Shown here: one piece after another, positions 1-6,472 of the stretch
Layout of the letters: each line of letters begins with the position of its first letter
How positions within the stretch are numbered: the first letter of the stretch is position 1
Assembly (NCBI RefSeq): GCF_001550095.1
Contig: NZ_LRUC01000018.1
Location: 186,001 to 250,000, forward strand
DNA length: 64,000 bases
From: Celeribacter ethanolicus
GTDB lineage: Bacteria; Pseudomonadota; Alphaproteobacteria; Rhodobacterales; Rhodobacteraceae
Direction: 5' to 3'
Position numbers and translations under genes: made by a program
Notes under the pieces: model-generated
Database searches by the model: none
The model's input: only the letters and a program-made list of their open reading frames with translations
What the model was told of the DNA's origin: nothing

Positions 1-110
1 TCTCAAAGCCTCAATCGGCAGCACCCTTTCAGATCCCTTGAACCGTCTTCCCCGGCCCTGCCCCCGAACATCCCTCCACGGATCCGAGAAACCCAAGCCG
101 GAGGCGCCGG

Positions 111-164
111 TTATTGCGGCGGATCCTCCTTGTTGTTAGAGCCAGAAGCGTGGAACATTCTCAT
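111..164 (-). CDS. 17-codon small ORF behind an FNR-type promoter
   Basis: An ATG preceded by an unusually strong Shine-Dalgarno stretch (AAGGAGGAGAC directly before the ATG) opens a frame of 17 codons reading MRMFHASGSNNKEDPPQ and ending in TAA. A second in-frame ATG lies two codons in. The predicted transcript start (about 191) leaves a leader of roughly 27 bases. I do not recognise the peptide. It could be a small oxygen-regulated protein, a leader peptide for a gene beyond the window edge, or chance. The promoter and ribosome binding site make translation plausible; function is unknown. Confidence 0.45.
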   Translation of the reverse strand: MRMFHASGSNNKEDPPQ

Positions 165-197
165 GTCTCCTCCTTTTCTTGCCTTATCAACACTTTA

Positions 198-239
198 ATC
201 ATAGCCCGAGTCGCGCAGATCAACCTTGATCCCGATCAA
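198..239 (-). promoter_or_regulatory. FNR/FnrL-type class II promoter
   Basis: On the minus strand the site TTGATCGGGATCAA (226-239) matches the FNR consensus TTGAT-N4-ATCAA exactly. A TATGAT -10 hexamer follows at 198-203. The centre of the box (232.5) is 29.5 bases from the first base of the -10, which is the geometry of a class II FNR site centred at -41.5, with a predicted start near 191. The box overlaps the stop codon of the upstream dehydrogenase gene. It points at the short ORF at 111-164 and whatever lies beyond the left edge. The geometry is seen; oxygen control by FnrL is inferred. Confidence 0.7.
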
Positions 240-1204
240 ATCGCGGCTGTGAAAACCGCGTCGATCATTGCCTGCGTGCCCTTGGCCTCCTCCAGGCTCC
301 AGGGATATGTCACACCTTCCTTCACACTCCGAACGAAGTTTTCAACCTGCACAACATATTGCCGCACGGCCGGGAAACTCTCGATCCACCGCAGCCCCTG
401 CCCGTCCGTGATCTCGATCTCGGCCAGCCCCGCGACGCCTGCGTTGAACGGGGTTTTCACCACGATCAGCCCCTTGCGGCCATGAAACCGTGCCTCTTGG
501 AACGGCGCCATCCGCATCGAGACATAGCCGTGATAGGCGAAGCCCGGAAACCGCGCGGAGACCTCCGCCGTGACATCGACGCCGGCCTCGCGCGTGATCT
601 CCGCATGTGTGATCGCCACAGGCTCCTCCCCCGTCGCAAACCGCACACAGCCAAAGGCGTAGACACCAATGTCGCCCAGAGCGCCACCGCCGGTTTCGGG
701 CCGGTTGCGGATATTGCCCGCGTCCGGGTTGTCGAAGGAAAACCCGACCTCGACCCGTTCGAGTGTCCCGATCTCGCCCGCCGCCAACAGATCGCGCAGC
801 CGCTGCCATTGCGGGTGATGCACGATCATGAAGGCCTCGGCGCACACAAGCCCGGTCGCATCGCGCTTGGCAATCAGCGCGTCGATCTCTCCGGCCTTCA
901 TCGCAATGGGTTTCTCGCAGAGCACATGCTTGCCCGCCGCCATGGCCTTGAGGCTCCACACCACATGCAGGTGATTGGGCAGCGGGATATAGACCGCGTC
1001 GATCTCCTCCGAGGCCAGCAGGGCGTTGTAATCGGTGAACACCTTGAGATCGGGGACGAAGGCACGAAACGGCGTCGCTTTCTCCTCCGACGAGGTGGCG
1101 AGTGCGGCAAACACTGCCCCCTCCGCCTCATGGATCGCCCGCGCCATGTGATGGAGCGCAAAATCCGACGCCCCAAGGACGCCGAACCGTACCGGCTTGC
1201 TCAT
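236..1204 (-). CDS. Gfo/Idh/MocA family oxidoreductase
   Basis: This 322-residue protein is a NAD(P)-dependent dehydrogenase of the Gfo/Idh/MocA family, cytoplasmic, acting on a sugar, inositol or similar polyol that cannot be specified from sequence. The N-terminal Rossmann fold shows GVLGAS at residues 8-13, the family motif IPLPNHLH near 73-80 and the catalytic-lysine motif EKP at 97-99. A GDIGVY segment in the C-terminal domain lies where the family carries substrate-binding residues. The start is supported by GGGAGGG six bases upstream of ATG. It stands alone on the minus strand downstream of rpoH, and its stop codon overlaps an FNR-type site serving the next transcript. Family assignment is firm; substrate is open. 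Confidence 0.85.
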   Translation of the reverse strand: MSKPVRFGVLGASDFALHHMARAIHEAEGAVFAALATSSEEKATPFRAFVPDLKVFTDYNALLASEEIDAVYIPLPNHLHVVWSLKAMAAGKHVLCEKPIAMKAGEIDALIAKRDATGLVCAEAFMIVHHPQWQRLRDLLAAGEIGTLERVEVGFSFDNPDAGNIRNRPETGGGALGDIGVYAFGCVRFATGEEPVAITHAEITREAGVDVTAEVSARFPGFAYHGYVSMRMAPFQEARFHGRKGLIVVKTPFNAGVAGLAEIEITDGQGLRWIESFPAVRQYVVQVENFVRSVKEGVTYPWSLEEAKGTQAMIDAVFTAAI

Positions 1205-1261
1205 ATTCAGCCCTCCCTTGCTGAAACGATAGCACCATCATGCGCGGAGGCGGAACAAATG

Positions 1262-1286
1262 AAAAGGGCGGCCCAAAGGACCGCCC
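1262..1286 (-). terminator. Terminator after rpoH
   Basis: On the minus strand a 9-bp stem (GGGCGGTCC with GGGCCGCCC, one G-U pair, TTT loop) is followed by TTTT, lying 25 bases past the rpoH stop. It has the form of an intrinsic terminator. Confidence 0.75.
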
Positions 1287-1311
1287 TCATGTTCCGTTTT
1301 TTCAGCGCCGC

Positions 1312-2208
1312 TCAGGCGTTCTCAAGAATGCCCTGTTCCTTCGCCAGCTCCTGCATGCGCTTTTGCAGCTTCTCGAAAGCACGCACTTCGATCTGGCGAA
1401 TGCGCTCGCGCGACACCTCGTATTTCGCCGACAGGTCTTCGAGCGTCATCGGCTGATCCTTCAGACGGCGCTCCATGAGAATGTCCTTTTCACGGTCGTT
1501 GAGCACCTCCATCGCACGGACCAGAAGCTCGCGCCGGGTTTCCATCTCGTCGCGGGCCTCGTAATCGGCGGCGGTGTTGGCGCTTTCGTCCTCAAGCCAG
1601 TCCTGCCATTGCGCGGAGCCTTCCTCGTCACTGCCCACCGTAGCGTTGAGCGAGGCATCGCCCCCCGACATCCGCCGGTTCATCGAGATCACCTCGTCCT
1701 CGGTCACGCCCAGATCGTGCGCGATCTGCTTGACGTTGTCCGGGTGCAAATCGCCCTCTTCGAAGGCGCCAATCCGGGCCTTGGCCTTGCGCAGGTTAAA
1801 AAACAGTTTCTTCTGTGCCGAAGTGGTGCCGAGTTTCACCAGAGACCACGAGCGCAAGATATATTCCTGAATGCTCGCACGGATCCACCACATGGCATAG
1901 GTCGCCAGACGGAAGCCTTTTTCCGGGTCGAACCGTTTGACGGCCTGCATCAGGCCCACGTTGGCCTCGGAAATCACCTCCGCCTGCGGCAGACCGTAGC
2001 CGCGATAGCCCATGGCGATCTTGGCCGCGAGCCGCAGGTGCGACGTCACGAGCTTATGCGCCGCCCGGCTGTCTTCGTGATCGACCCAGCGCTTGGCGAG
2101 CATGTATTCCTCTTCGGGTTCCAGCATCGGGAACTTGCGAATTTCCTGCAGATAGCGGTTCAGACCCTGTTCGGGACTGGGAGCCGGCAAATTTGCGTAG
2201 TTACTCAT
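1312..2208 (-). CDS. rpoH: RNA polymerase sigma factor RpoH (sigma-32)
   Basis: The 298-residue product is the heat-shock sigma factor. Region 2 carries the core-binding and -10 recognition helices (AEVISEANVGLMQAV, then the WWIR motif at 107-110), and the RpoH box QKKLFFNLRK at 132-141 is diagnostic of sigma-32 rather than sigma-70. Region 4 ends with the helix-turn-helix [19 protein letters not shown]. Length is typical. It directs transcription of chaperone and protease genes; many Rhodobacteraceae carry two RpoH paralogues, and this may be either. GGGAGAG lies upstream of the ATG. A 7-bp inverted repeat (2250-2276) sits in the leader. The gene is monocistronic with its own terminator. Confidence 0.95.
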   Translation of the reverse strand: MSNYANLPAPSPEQGLNRYLQEIRKFPMLEPEEEYMLAKRWVDHEDSRAAHKLVTSHLRLAAKIAMGYRGYGLPQAEVISEANVGLMQAVKRFDPEKGFRLATYAMWWIRASIQEYILRSWSLVKLGTTSAQKKLFFNLRKAKARIGAFEEGDLHPDNVKQIAHDLGVTEDEVISMNRRMSGGDASLNATVGSDEEGSAQWQDWLEDESANTAADYEARDEMETRRELLVRAMEVLNDREKDILMERRLKDQPMTLEDLSAKYEVSRERIRQIEVRAFEKLQKRMQELAKEQGILENA

Positions 2209-2249
2209 GTCTCACATCTCTCCCGCGTCATGCGCCATGTTATAAGGCT

Positions 2250-2276
2250 TAACATCTCATTTGGGAAGGGATGTTA
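2250..2276 (-). promoter_or_regulatory. Inverted repeat in the rpoH leader
   Basis: The arms TAACATC (2250-2256) and GATGTTA (2270-2276) are perfect 7-bp complements separated by 13 bases, about 45 bases upstream of the rpoH ATG. It could be an operator or a hairpin in the 5' untranslated region. I see no independent evidence for either. Confidence 0.3.
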
Positions 2277-2412
2277 GCGCTTTCAAGAGGCGCTGCCACG
2301 TTTTCTCATTGCGACAATTTAAACGAAAGATGACCCGACATCCGCCGCCCGACCAGCGCATTTCACCGAAATTACATGCAGATCACGCCAATGTGGTCTC
2401 TGTTACATCGGC

Positions 2413-3432
2413 TCAGAGCTGATCGAGCAACACCTGCATATCCTCAGGCAAAGGCGCCTCAAACCGCATGTCCTCGCCCGTCACCGGATGCACGAATCCC
2501 AACACGGCGGCATGGAGCGCCTGACGCGGGAAGGCGTCGACCGCGGCCCGCGCTTGGTCCGACAGCGCTTTGTGATTAAGCTTCCTGCGCCCGCCATAGG
2601 TCTGATCGCCCACCAACCCATGCCCGGCATGGGCCATATGCACGCGGATCTGGTGGGTGCGCCCGGTTTCCAGCCAGCATTCCACCAGCGCAAGCTGCGG
2701 CGGCGTGCCATAAAGCTCCACCACCCGCGCCCGCGTCACCGCATGACGGCCCTCGGTAAAGGACACCGCCTGTTTCTGACGATCTGTTTTGTGACGGCCC
2801 AGAAACGACGTGATGCGCAGAATGTTCGAGCCTTCGAAACTCACGCCCCTCACGCCCCGAAGGCGCGGGTCCATCGGGTCCGGCGCACCATAGACCAACG
2901 CGAAATATTTCCGCTCCACCGTGTGCTTTTCGAACTGTTTCGCAAGACCCTGATGCGCCTTGTCGGATTTCGCCGCGACCAAAAGCCCGGAGGTGTCCTT
3001 GTCGATCCGATGCACGATGCCGGGGCGTTTTTCACCTCCGATCCCCGACAGGCTGTCGCCGCAATGCGCCATCAGCGCATTGACCAGAGTGCCCGAAGGC
3101 GAGCCCGGCGCGGGATGGACCACCATGCCCACCGGTTTGTTCACCACGATCAGGTCGTCATCCTCGTAGATCACATCGAGCGGGATGTCTTCGGCCTGCA
3201 CCTCGACCTCGGCGGCCTCTTCCACCGTGATCTCGATCCGATCGCCTTCGGCCACCTTGCCCTTCTGATCCGTCACCACCGCACCGTTCACCTTGATCGC
3301 CCCCTCGGCGAGCAATTTCGCCAGACGCGAGCGCGACAGCACCGCTTCTTCTGGCACATCGCGGGCAATCGCCTTATCAAGACGCTTGGGCGGTTTTTCC
3401 GCGATGAGGAAGGCGACGGTGGATACGGGCAT
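2413..3432 (-). CDS. rluD: RluA-family 23S rRNA pseudouridine synthase (RluD-like)
   Basis: This 339-residue protein makes pseudouridine in 23S rRNA (RluD: positions 1911, 1915 and 1917 in E. coli numbering, by family knowledge). An N-terminal S4 RNA-binding domain (PPKRLDKAIARDVPEE onward, residues 14-75) precedes the catalytic domain, whose active-site aspartate lies in GIVHRIDKDTSGLL, with the late family motif RTHQIRVHMAHAGH. The frame stays open upstream, but similarity to the family begins at this ATG. The start codon overlaps the start codon of the divergent gene at 3431: the two ATGs share the palindrome CATG. Only a weak AAGG precedes it. RluA, RluC and RluD are hard to separate by eye. 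Confidence 0.85.
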   Translation of the reverse strand: MPVSTVAFLIAEKPPKRLDKAIARDVPEEAVLSRSRLAKLLAEGAIKVNGAVVTDQKGKVAEGDRIEITVEEAAEVEVQAEDIPLDVIYEDDDLIVVNKPVGMVVHPAPGSPSGTLVNALMAHCGDSLSGIGGEKRPGIVHRIDKDTSGLLVAAKSDKAHQGLAKQFEKHTVERKYFALVYGAPDPMDPRLRGVRGVSFEGSNILRITSFLGRHKTDRQKQAVSFTEGRHAVTRARVVELYGTPPQLALVECWLETGRTHQIRVHMAHAGHGLVGDQTYGGRRKLNHKALSDQARAAVDAFPRQALHAAVLGFVHPVTGEDMRFEAPLPEDMQVLLDQL

Positions 3433-3751
3433 GAGCAACCTTGAGATTGATCCGAAGGACGCGGCCCGGCTGACGCTCCTGCGACGGCTGGTCACGACAC
3501 TTCTGGTGGTGATGATTGCCGGGTTTCTAGTGCTGATCGCCCTGCTTGTCACCCGTTTCCCGTCAATGGACGCGCCCGCTCCGACATCCCTGCCCTGGCC
3601 CGATCGTCTGGCCCTGCCGGAGGGCATCACCCCAGAGGCGGTGACACGCGGTTCCGACTGGGTCGCCGTGGTCGCGGGCGATGAAATTCTGATTTTCAAT
3701 GCCGAGGACGGCGCCCTGCGCCAGCGTGTCTCCGTCAAAGTGTCTCCGTAA
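3431..3751 (+). CDS. DUF6476 family single-pass membrane protein
   Basis: This 106-residue protein has a short acidic N-terminus, one strongly hydrophobic helix (about residues 21-43, LVTTLLVVMIAGFLVLIALLV) and a periplasmic domain ending in GDEILIFNAEDGALRQRV. This matches the small Rhodobacterales family DUF6476, whose function is unknown. It is transcribed away from rluD, and the two start codons overlap in CATG, so the ribosome binding site (GGTGGA) lies inside the rluD coding sequence. The conserved head-to-head arrangement with rluD suggests a shared promoter region within the coding ends, since there is no intergenic space. Confidence 0.7.
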   Translation: MSNLEIDPKDAARLTLLRRLVTTLLVVMIAGFLVLIALLVTRFPSMDAPAPTSLPWPDRLALPEGITPEAVTRGSDWVAVVAGDEILIFNAEDGALRQRVSVKVSP

Positions 3752-3895
3752 GCGCCTGACACCCCAGAAACGCACCCCGGAAATACGCCGCGAAACGGAT
3801 CGCACAGAAACGCAAACGGAGAAGCGAGCGCCGAGGCCTTGCCTGACCTGCGGCGCTACTCCCCCGATGGACCGGTCACATCTGCGGACCGGCCC
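3752..3895. other. Intergenic region with a stem-loop
   Basis: No convincing gene is visible here. A hairpin formed by 3869-3877 and 3887-3895 (GGACCGGTC against GACCGGCCC, one mismatch) lies just beyond the stop of the small membrane protein gene. It lacks a T-run on either strand, so it may be a stabilising 3' end rather than a classical terminator. Confidence 0.35.
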
Positions 3896-3994
3896 CTACC
3901 TTCCCCAATTCAGCTCCCGCCCGACGAGGGCAAAAAACAGGATTGGAGACATGACAAGCGCCGCATAGGCGAAACCCACGAAATAAAGATGCAT
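3896..3994 (-). CDS. 32-residue single-helix membrane protein
   Basis: A strong ribosome binding site (AAGGGAGGAAAAA directly before ATG) opens a 32-codon frame that begins MHLYFVGFAYAALVMSPILF and ends with a charged tail, GRELNWGR. The first 25 residues form one transmembrane helix and the C-terminus is expected on the cytoplasmic side. The size and topology resemble the small subunits or regulators that sit in membrane complexes, but I cannot match it to one. A perfect inverted repeat lies 54 bases upstream. The quality of the Shine-Dalgarno and the helix make it likely to be a real gene. Confidence 0.55.
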   Translation of the reverse strand: MHLYFVGFAYAALVMSPILFFALVGRELNWGR

Positions 3995-4047
3995 TTTTTC
4001 CTCCCTTTTTGGAAGGATACCACAAATTCGCCAAATCTGCTACATTT

Positions 4048-4066
4048 TGTCGCAGGCCCTGCGACA
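4048..4066. promoter_or_regulatory. Perfect 8-bp inverted repeat, operator candidate
   Basis: TGTCGCAG-GCC-CTGCGACA is a perfect palindrome with a 3-base centre, about 55 bases upstream of the start of the 32-residue membrane protein. It has no T-run on either side, so it is not a terminator. It is shaped like a dimeric regulator site. It resembles a CrtJ/PpsR-type TGT-N12-ACA site but the spacing is one base too long. Confidence 0.45.
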
Positions 4067-4212
4067 GAGGGCGACACCGCCACTGACAAAGACATCGACA
4101 TCGTCGCGGGTTTCAGCAGCATGCCGGTCGACAGAAGGGCATGAGAGCGTACAGGAACACCCGCAGTGGCAACACCACGAGATCAGTCAAACTGAAAGAG
4201 GAAGGGAAAGAG

Positions 4213-4289
4213 TGGTACCACCTCCCCGGCTCGAACGGGGGACCTCCTGATCCACAATCAGGCGCTCTAACCAACTGAGCTAAGGCGGC
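4213..4289 (-). tRNA. tRNA-His (GTG)
   Basis: A complete cloverleaf is visible on the minus strand: acceptor GCCGCCT with AGGTGGT, D-arm AGCTCAGTTGGTTAGAGC, anticodon stem CTGAT/ATCAG around loop TGTGG with anticodon GTG, and T-arm CCCCG-TTCGAGC-CGGGG, with CCA encoded. The discriminator is A73, the base before G1 is T (so no G-1 is encoded), and the first acceptor pair is G-U. Most bacterial tRNA-His have G-1:C73; the non-canonical form is established for a group of alphaproteobacteria, whose histidyl-tRNA synthetase is adapted to it. Confidence 0.95.
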
Positions 4290-4429
4290 ACTGACGGGGG
4301 ATTTAACGAGACGGGCAGATGATTGCAAGAGGCAGATTGCGAGAAAATTGCCCGAGACCCGGAATCTCCCGCGCCCCTTGCGTCAGATCGGGCGAACGCG
4401 TATTTCGGGAAAGATCAAAAGGAGCCGTC

Positions 4430-4621
4430 ATGGGTATCAATTCGGAACGCGACATCGAAGCCAATCTGCAAATCGGGCCGACCTCGCTCGGCATGGTGCG
4501 GATGTTCATCGAGGCCACCGGCGGCATCGAGATTCCGATGGATTTCGAACCTGAAGAGGCCGAAGAGATCGCCGAAGAGCTGATGGCTGCGGCGGCGCAA
4601 GCGCGGAAAATGGCGAAATAA
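4430..4621 (+). CDS. DUF6324 family small protein
   Basis: This 63-residue acidic protein begins MGINSERDIEANLQIGP and ends in a helix rich in glutamate and alanine (PEEAEEIAEELMAAAAQARK). It matches the small alphaproteobacterial family DUF6324, of unknown function. AAAAGGAG five bases before the ATG fixes the start. No membrane segment or signal peptide is present, so it should be cytoplasmic. It lies alone between tRNA-His and mmcB, transcribed convergently with mmcB, with 60 bases between the two stops. Confidence 0.75.
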   Translation: MGINSERDIEANLQIGPTSLGMVRMFIEATGGIEIPMDFEPEEAEEIAEELMAAAAQARKMAK

Positions 4622-4681
4622 GCCCGGCTTGACCAGCGTTGAATGCCTCCGGCGAGAATATTTCTCCCACGGAAAGTCCTT

Positions 4682-5149
4682 TTAGCTTTCTCCTCCGAAC
4701 AACGCCGCGACGCCCGGATCGCGATAGCCCTGTAGCCGACGCGCCGCATCGCGCGCGGCCTTGAGATGCACCGATTTGCGCCGGGCGGCAGGCAATTTGT
4801 CCTCCTCCGGCATACGGATAATCTCCGCCTGATAGGCATCGGCGATGATCAGCCCCGCTTCGGGCGGCAGAATCTCCGTCGGAAAGTCGAGATCTACGGC
4901 GAAGAAATACCGGTCGCACCACGGCAGATAGCCCTGCCATTTCGCGTCCGACATGAAATCGGCGCGCGACGATTTGCACTCCACCACCCAGACCTCGCCT
5001 TTCGGCCCCAGCGCCAGAACATCGACGCGCAGGCCGCGCGCGGGCACCCATTCCTCGACACACGCGAAATCATGCGAACGCAGATGGCGGCACACGCCGC
5101 GCGCCAGTAACTGGCCGGGTTGGGCGGACGTGAGAAACGTATCGGTCAT
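4682..5149 (-). CDS. mmcB: MmcB family DNA repair protein
   Basis: The 155-residue product matches MmcB, a PD-(D/E)XK-nuclease-fold protein first described as an SOS-induced mitomycin C resistance factor in Caulobacter. The nuclease core is visible as RVDVLALGPKGEVWVVECKSSRADF (residues about 44-68), with the D and the E-x-K pair of the fold. The start at MTDTFLTSAQ is chosen because family similarity begins there; the open frame upstream is not conserved-looking. The ATG overlaps the stop of a doubtful upstream ORF by four bases. I looked for a LexA box of the alphaproteobacterial GTTC-N7-GTTC type just upstream and did not find one. Confidence 0.85.
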   Translation of the reverse strand: MTDTFLTSAQPGQLLARGVCRHLRSHDFACVEEWVPARGLRVDVLALGPKGEVWVVECKSSRADFMSDAKWQGYLPWCDRYFFAVDLDFPTEILPPEAGLIIADAYQAEIIRMPEEDKLPAARRKSVHLKAARDAARRLQGYRDPGVAALFGGES

Positions 5150-5364
5150 GGCCAGACCCTGCCGCAGTCTCGCGCGATTTTCAACGCCTCCCCCTTGTCG
5201 TCCTCGCAGCAAAGCCCTATCTCGAAGCCCAGGCGGGATCTGCTCTTCTCGTACACATGGGCGCAAGTCTCCGGTGGCCTTACGCAACCGAATGGGAGCT
5301 GGCTCTGTCTGGATCCTGGTCCAGTTACCTGGCGCCCACCTGATTTTTCAGGCTTCGGGAGCAT
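5146..5364 (-). CDS. Doubtful 72-codon ORF coupled to mmcB
   Basis: This frame ends in TGA overlapping the mmcB ATG in an ATGA, the kind of coupling used elsewhere in this window. Its C-terminal half (with EIGLCCEDDKGEALKIARDC) looks protein-like and is cysteine-rich. Against it, the codons are unlike the neighbours (AGA, AGG, ATA, GTA and CCA are used freely) and the chosen ATG at 5364 has no ribosome binding site. It may be a decayed or horizontally acquired gene, or the region 5150-5448 may encode a structured RNA. No other gene is visible in that stretch. Confidence 0.25.
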   Translation of the reverse strand: MLPKPEKSGGRQVTGPGSRQSQLPFGCVRPPETCAHVYEKSRSRLGFEIGLCCEDDKGEALKIARDCGRVWP

Positions 5365-5448
5365 ACGCGCTGCTACGGATGCTGTGGTCCCCCGCCGCCT
5401 TCTTGAAGGCAATTCAACAAGACGCCCTCGAAGAGGGTCAAAACGCAA

Positions 5449-5475
5449 AACGCGCCCGAAAGGACGCGTTTTTCT
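5449..5475 (-). terminator. Terminator, possibly bidirectional
   Basis: AACGCGCCC-GAAA-GGACGCGTT (5449-5470) forms a 9-bp stem with one wobble. On the plus strand it is followed by TTTCTTTG and on the minus strand by TTGCGTTTTG. It lies 20 bases past the stop of the gene at 5492-5800, which it probably terminates. Confidence 0.65.
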
Positions 5476-5491
5476 TTGTTGTGACACTCGC

Positions 5492-5800
5492 TCAACGGCG
5501 CCGCGACGCCGCGACCGGGATCGGTTCCATCGCCATCAGCGGGATGTCGTCGCGCTTGCCGCCCTGCCCGGTATCTTCGCTTTCGGCCATCCGCATGATC
5601 GTAATGGCGAATTGCACGCCGGAGAACACGATGCCATTGGCAAACCACAAGACGATGACAGCAATGATGCCCGCGTCGTTATGCGTGACCAGATGCCAGA
5701 GGTTGGCGACGTTGAAGTAGAGAAGCGCGCCCACAAAAGCCGCCGCGATGGCAAAGCCGATCAGGACCTGAGTGATGTAGAGTTTCACGAGCTTCGGCAT
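5492..5800 (-). CDS. Two-helix membrane protein of unknown function
   Basis: The 102-residue product has two predicted membrane helices, about residues 10-33 (TQVLIGFAIAAAFVGALLYF) and 48-72 (AGIIAVIVLWFANGIVFSGV), followed by a soluble tail rich in charged residues and ending SRRR. The start MPKLVKLYIT is chosen because GGAG lies seven bases upstream; the frame continues further but without a ribosome site. It has its own terminator downstream and sits before the nusB operon on the same strand. Similar proteins are annotated only as hypothetical in related genera. No function can be assigned. Confidence 0.65.
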   Translation of the reverse strand: MPKLVKLYITQVLIGFAIAAAFVGALLYFNVANLWHLVTHNDAGIIAVIVLWFANGIVFSGVQFAITIMRMAESEDTGQGGKRDDIPLMAMEPIPVAASRRR

Positions 5801-5886
5801 AGCAGCACTCCAAACGGGAACATATTCAAGAATCTTAGCACATGTGGCGGGATTTTCCAGTTCCATTCCGTCGCATCCCAAAACGC

Positions 5887-5911
5887 AAAAAACGCCCCAA
5901 GGAGGGACGTT
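5887..5911 (-). terminator. Terminator of the rib-nusB operon
   Basis: On the minus strand AACGTCCC-TCCTT-GGGGCGTT forms an 8-bp stem followed by TTTT. It lies about 75 bases past the nusB stop and closes the ribE-to-nusB transcript. Confidence 0.75.
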
Positions 5912-5986
5912 TCCATCAGAATTGTGCTCGGAAACGCTTCGGGATGCGCTCCACGTGTTAGAATATTCGCGCGTTTTCCCTCCGCG

Positions 5987-6472
5987 TTAAAACGCTTCTG
6001 GGTGCGCCTCGCGGGCCATATGATCCAACACCGCATTGACGAATTTCGGCTCGCGACCATCGGGATAGAAAGCTTTCGCCACATCGACGAACTCGACGAT
6101 CACCACCTTCGGCGGCGTGCGACCGGACAAAAGCTCCGCCCCTGCCGCCCGGAACAGGGCGCGAAGCGTCGAGTCGATACGAGCGATCGGCCATTTGGCA
6201 ACCAGCGCCCGGTTGGTCATCTGGTCGACCTTGGCCTGATCGTTCACGGCAATCTCGGTGATCTCGTGGAACAGATCGCTGTCGCCGTCGATAAACTCGC
6301 CCTCTTCCTCGGTCTTCAGCCCGAAGAAATGGTCGTAGAACTGGCGGCGCACTTTGTCGACGGTCATATCGGCCGCTTCCATCTGAAACAGCGCCTGCAC
6401 GGCATAGAGCCTTGCGGCGGATTTCATCTCGCGCTTGGTCGGCGGTTTCAGGTGGTCGTTCTCGTCAGTCAT
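5987..6472 (-). CDS. nusB: Transcription antitermination protein NusB
   Basis: The 161-residue all-helical protein is NusB, which with NusE (S10) binds boxA RNA in rRNA leaders. The N-terminal signature KREMKSAARLYAVQALFQME (residues 13-32) includes the arginine-rich boxA-binding start, and the C-terminal half shows the IARIDSTLRALFRAAGAELL helix and a PDGREPKFVNAVLDHMA ending typical of the family. Length is slightly above the E. coli protein because of the charged N-terminal extension. The ATG overlaps the ribH stop in ATGA, so the two are translationally coupled, as in most alphaproteobacterial rib operons. Confidence 0.95.
   Translation of the reverse strand: MTDENDHLKPPTKREMKSAARLYAVQALFQMEAADMTVDKVRRQFYDHFFGLKTEEEGEFIDGDSDLFHEITEIAVNDQAKVDQMTNRALVAKWPIARIDSTLRALFRAAGAELLSGRTPPKVVIVEFVDVAKAFYPDGREPKFVNAVLDHMAREAHPEAF

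Noticed and set aside
2262-2290. RpoH-dependent promoter of rpoH
   Set aside because: CTTGAAA is present at 2281-2287 on the minus strand but no acceptable -10 element follows at the right distance.
4048-4066. CrtJ/PpsR-type site
   Set aside because: The palindrome has TGT and ACA ends but 13 bases between them instead of 12, and no photosynthesis gene is near.
5150-5300. LexA box upstream of mmcB
   Set aside because: No GTTC-N7-GTTC or GAAC-N7-GAAC pair is present in the sequence just upstream, although mmcB is SOS-controlled elsewhere.
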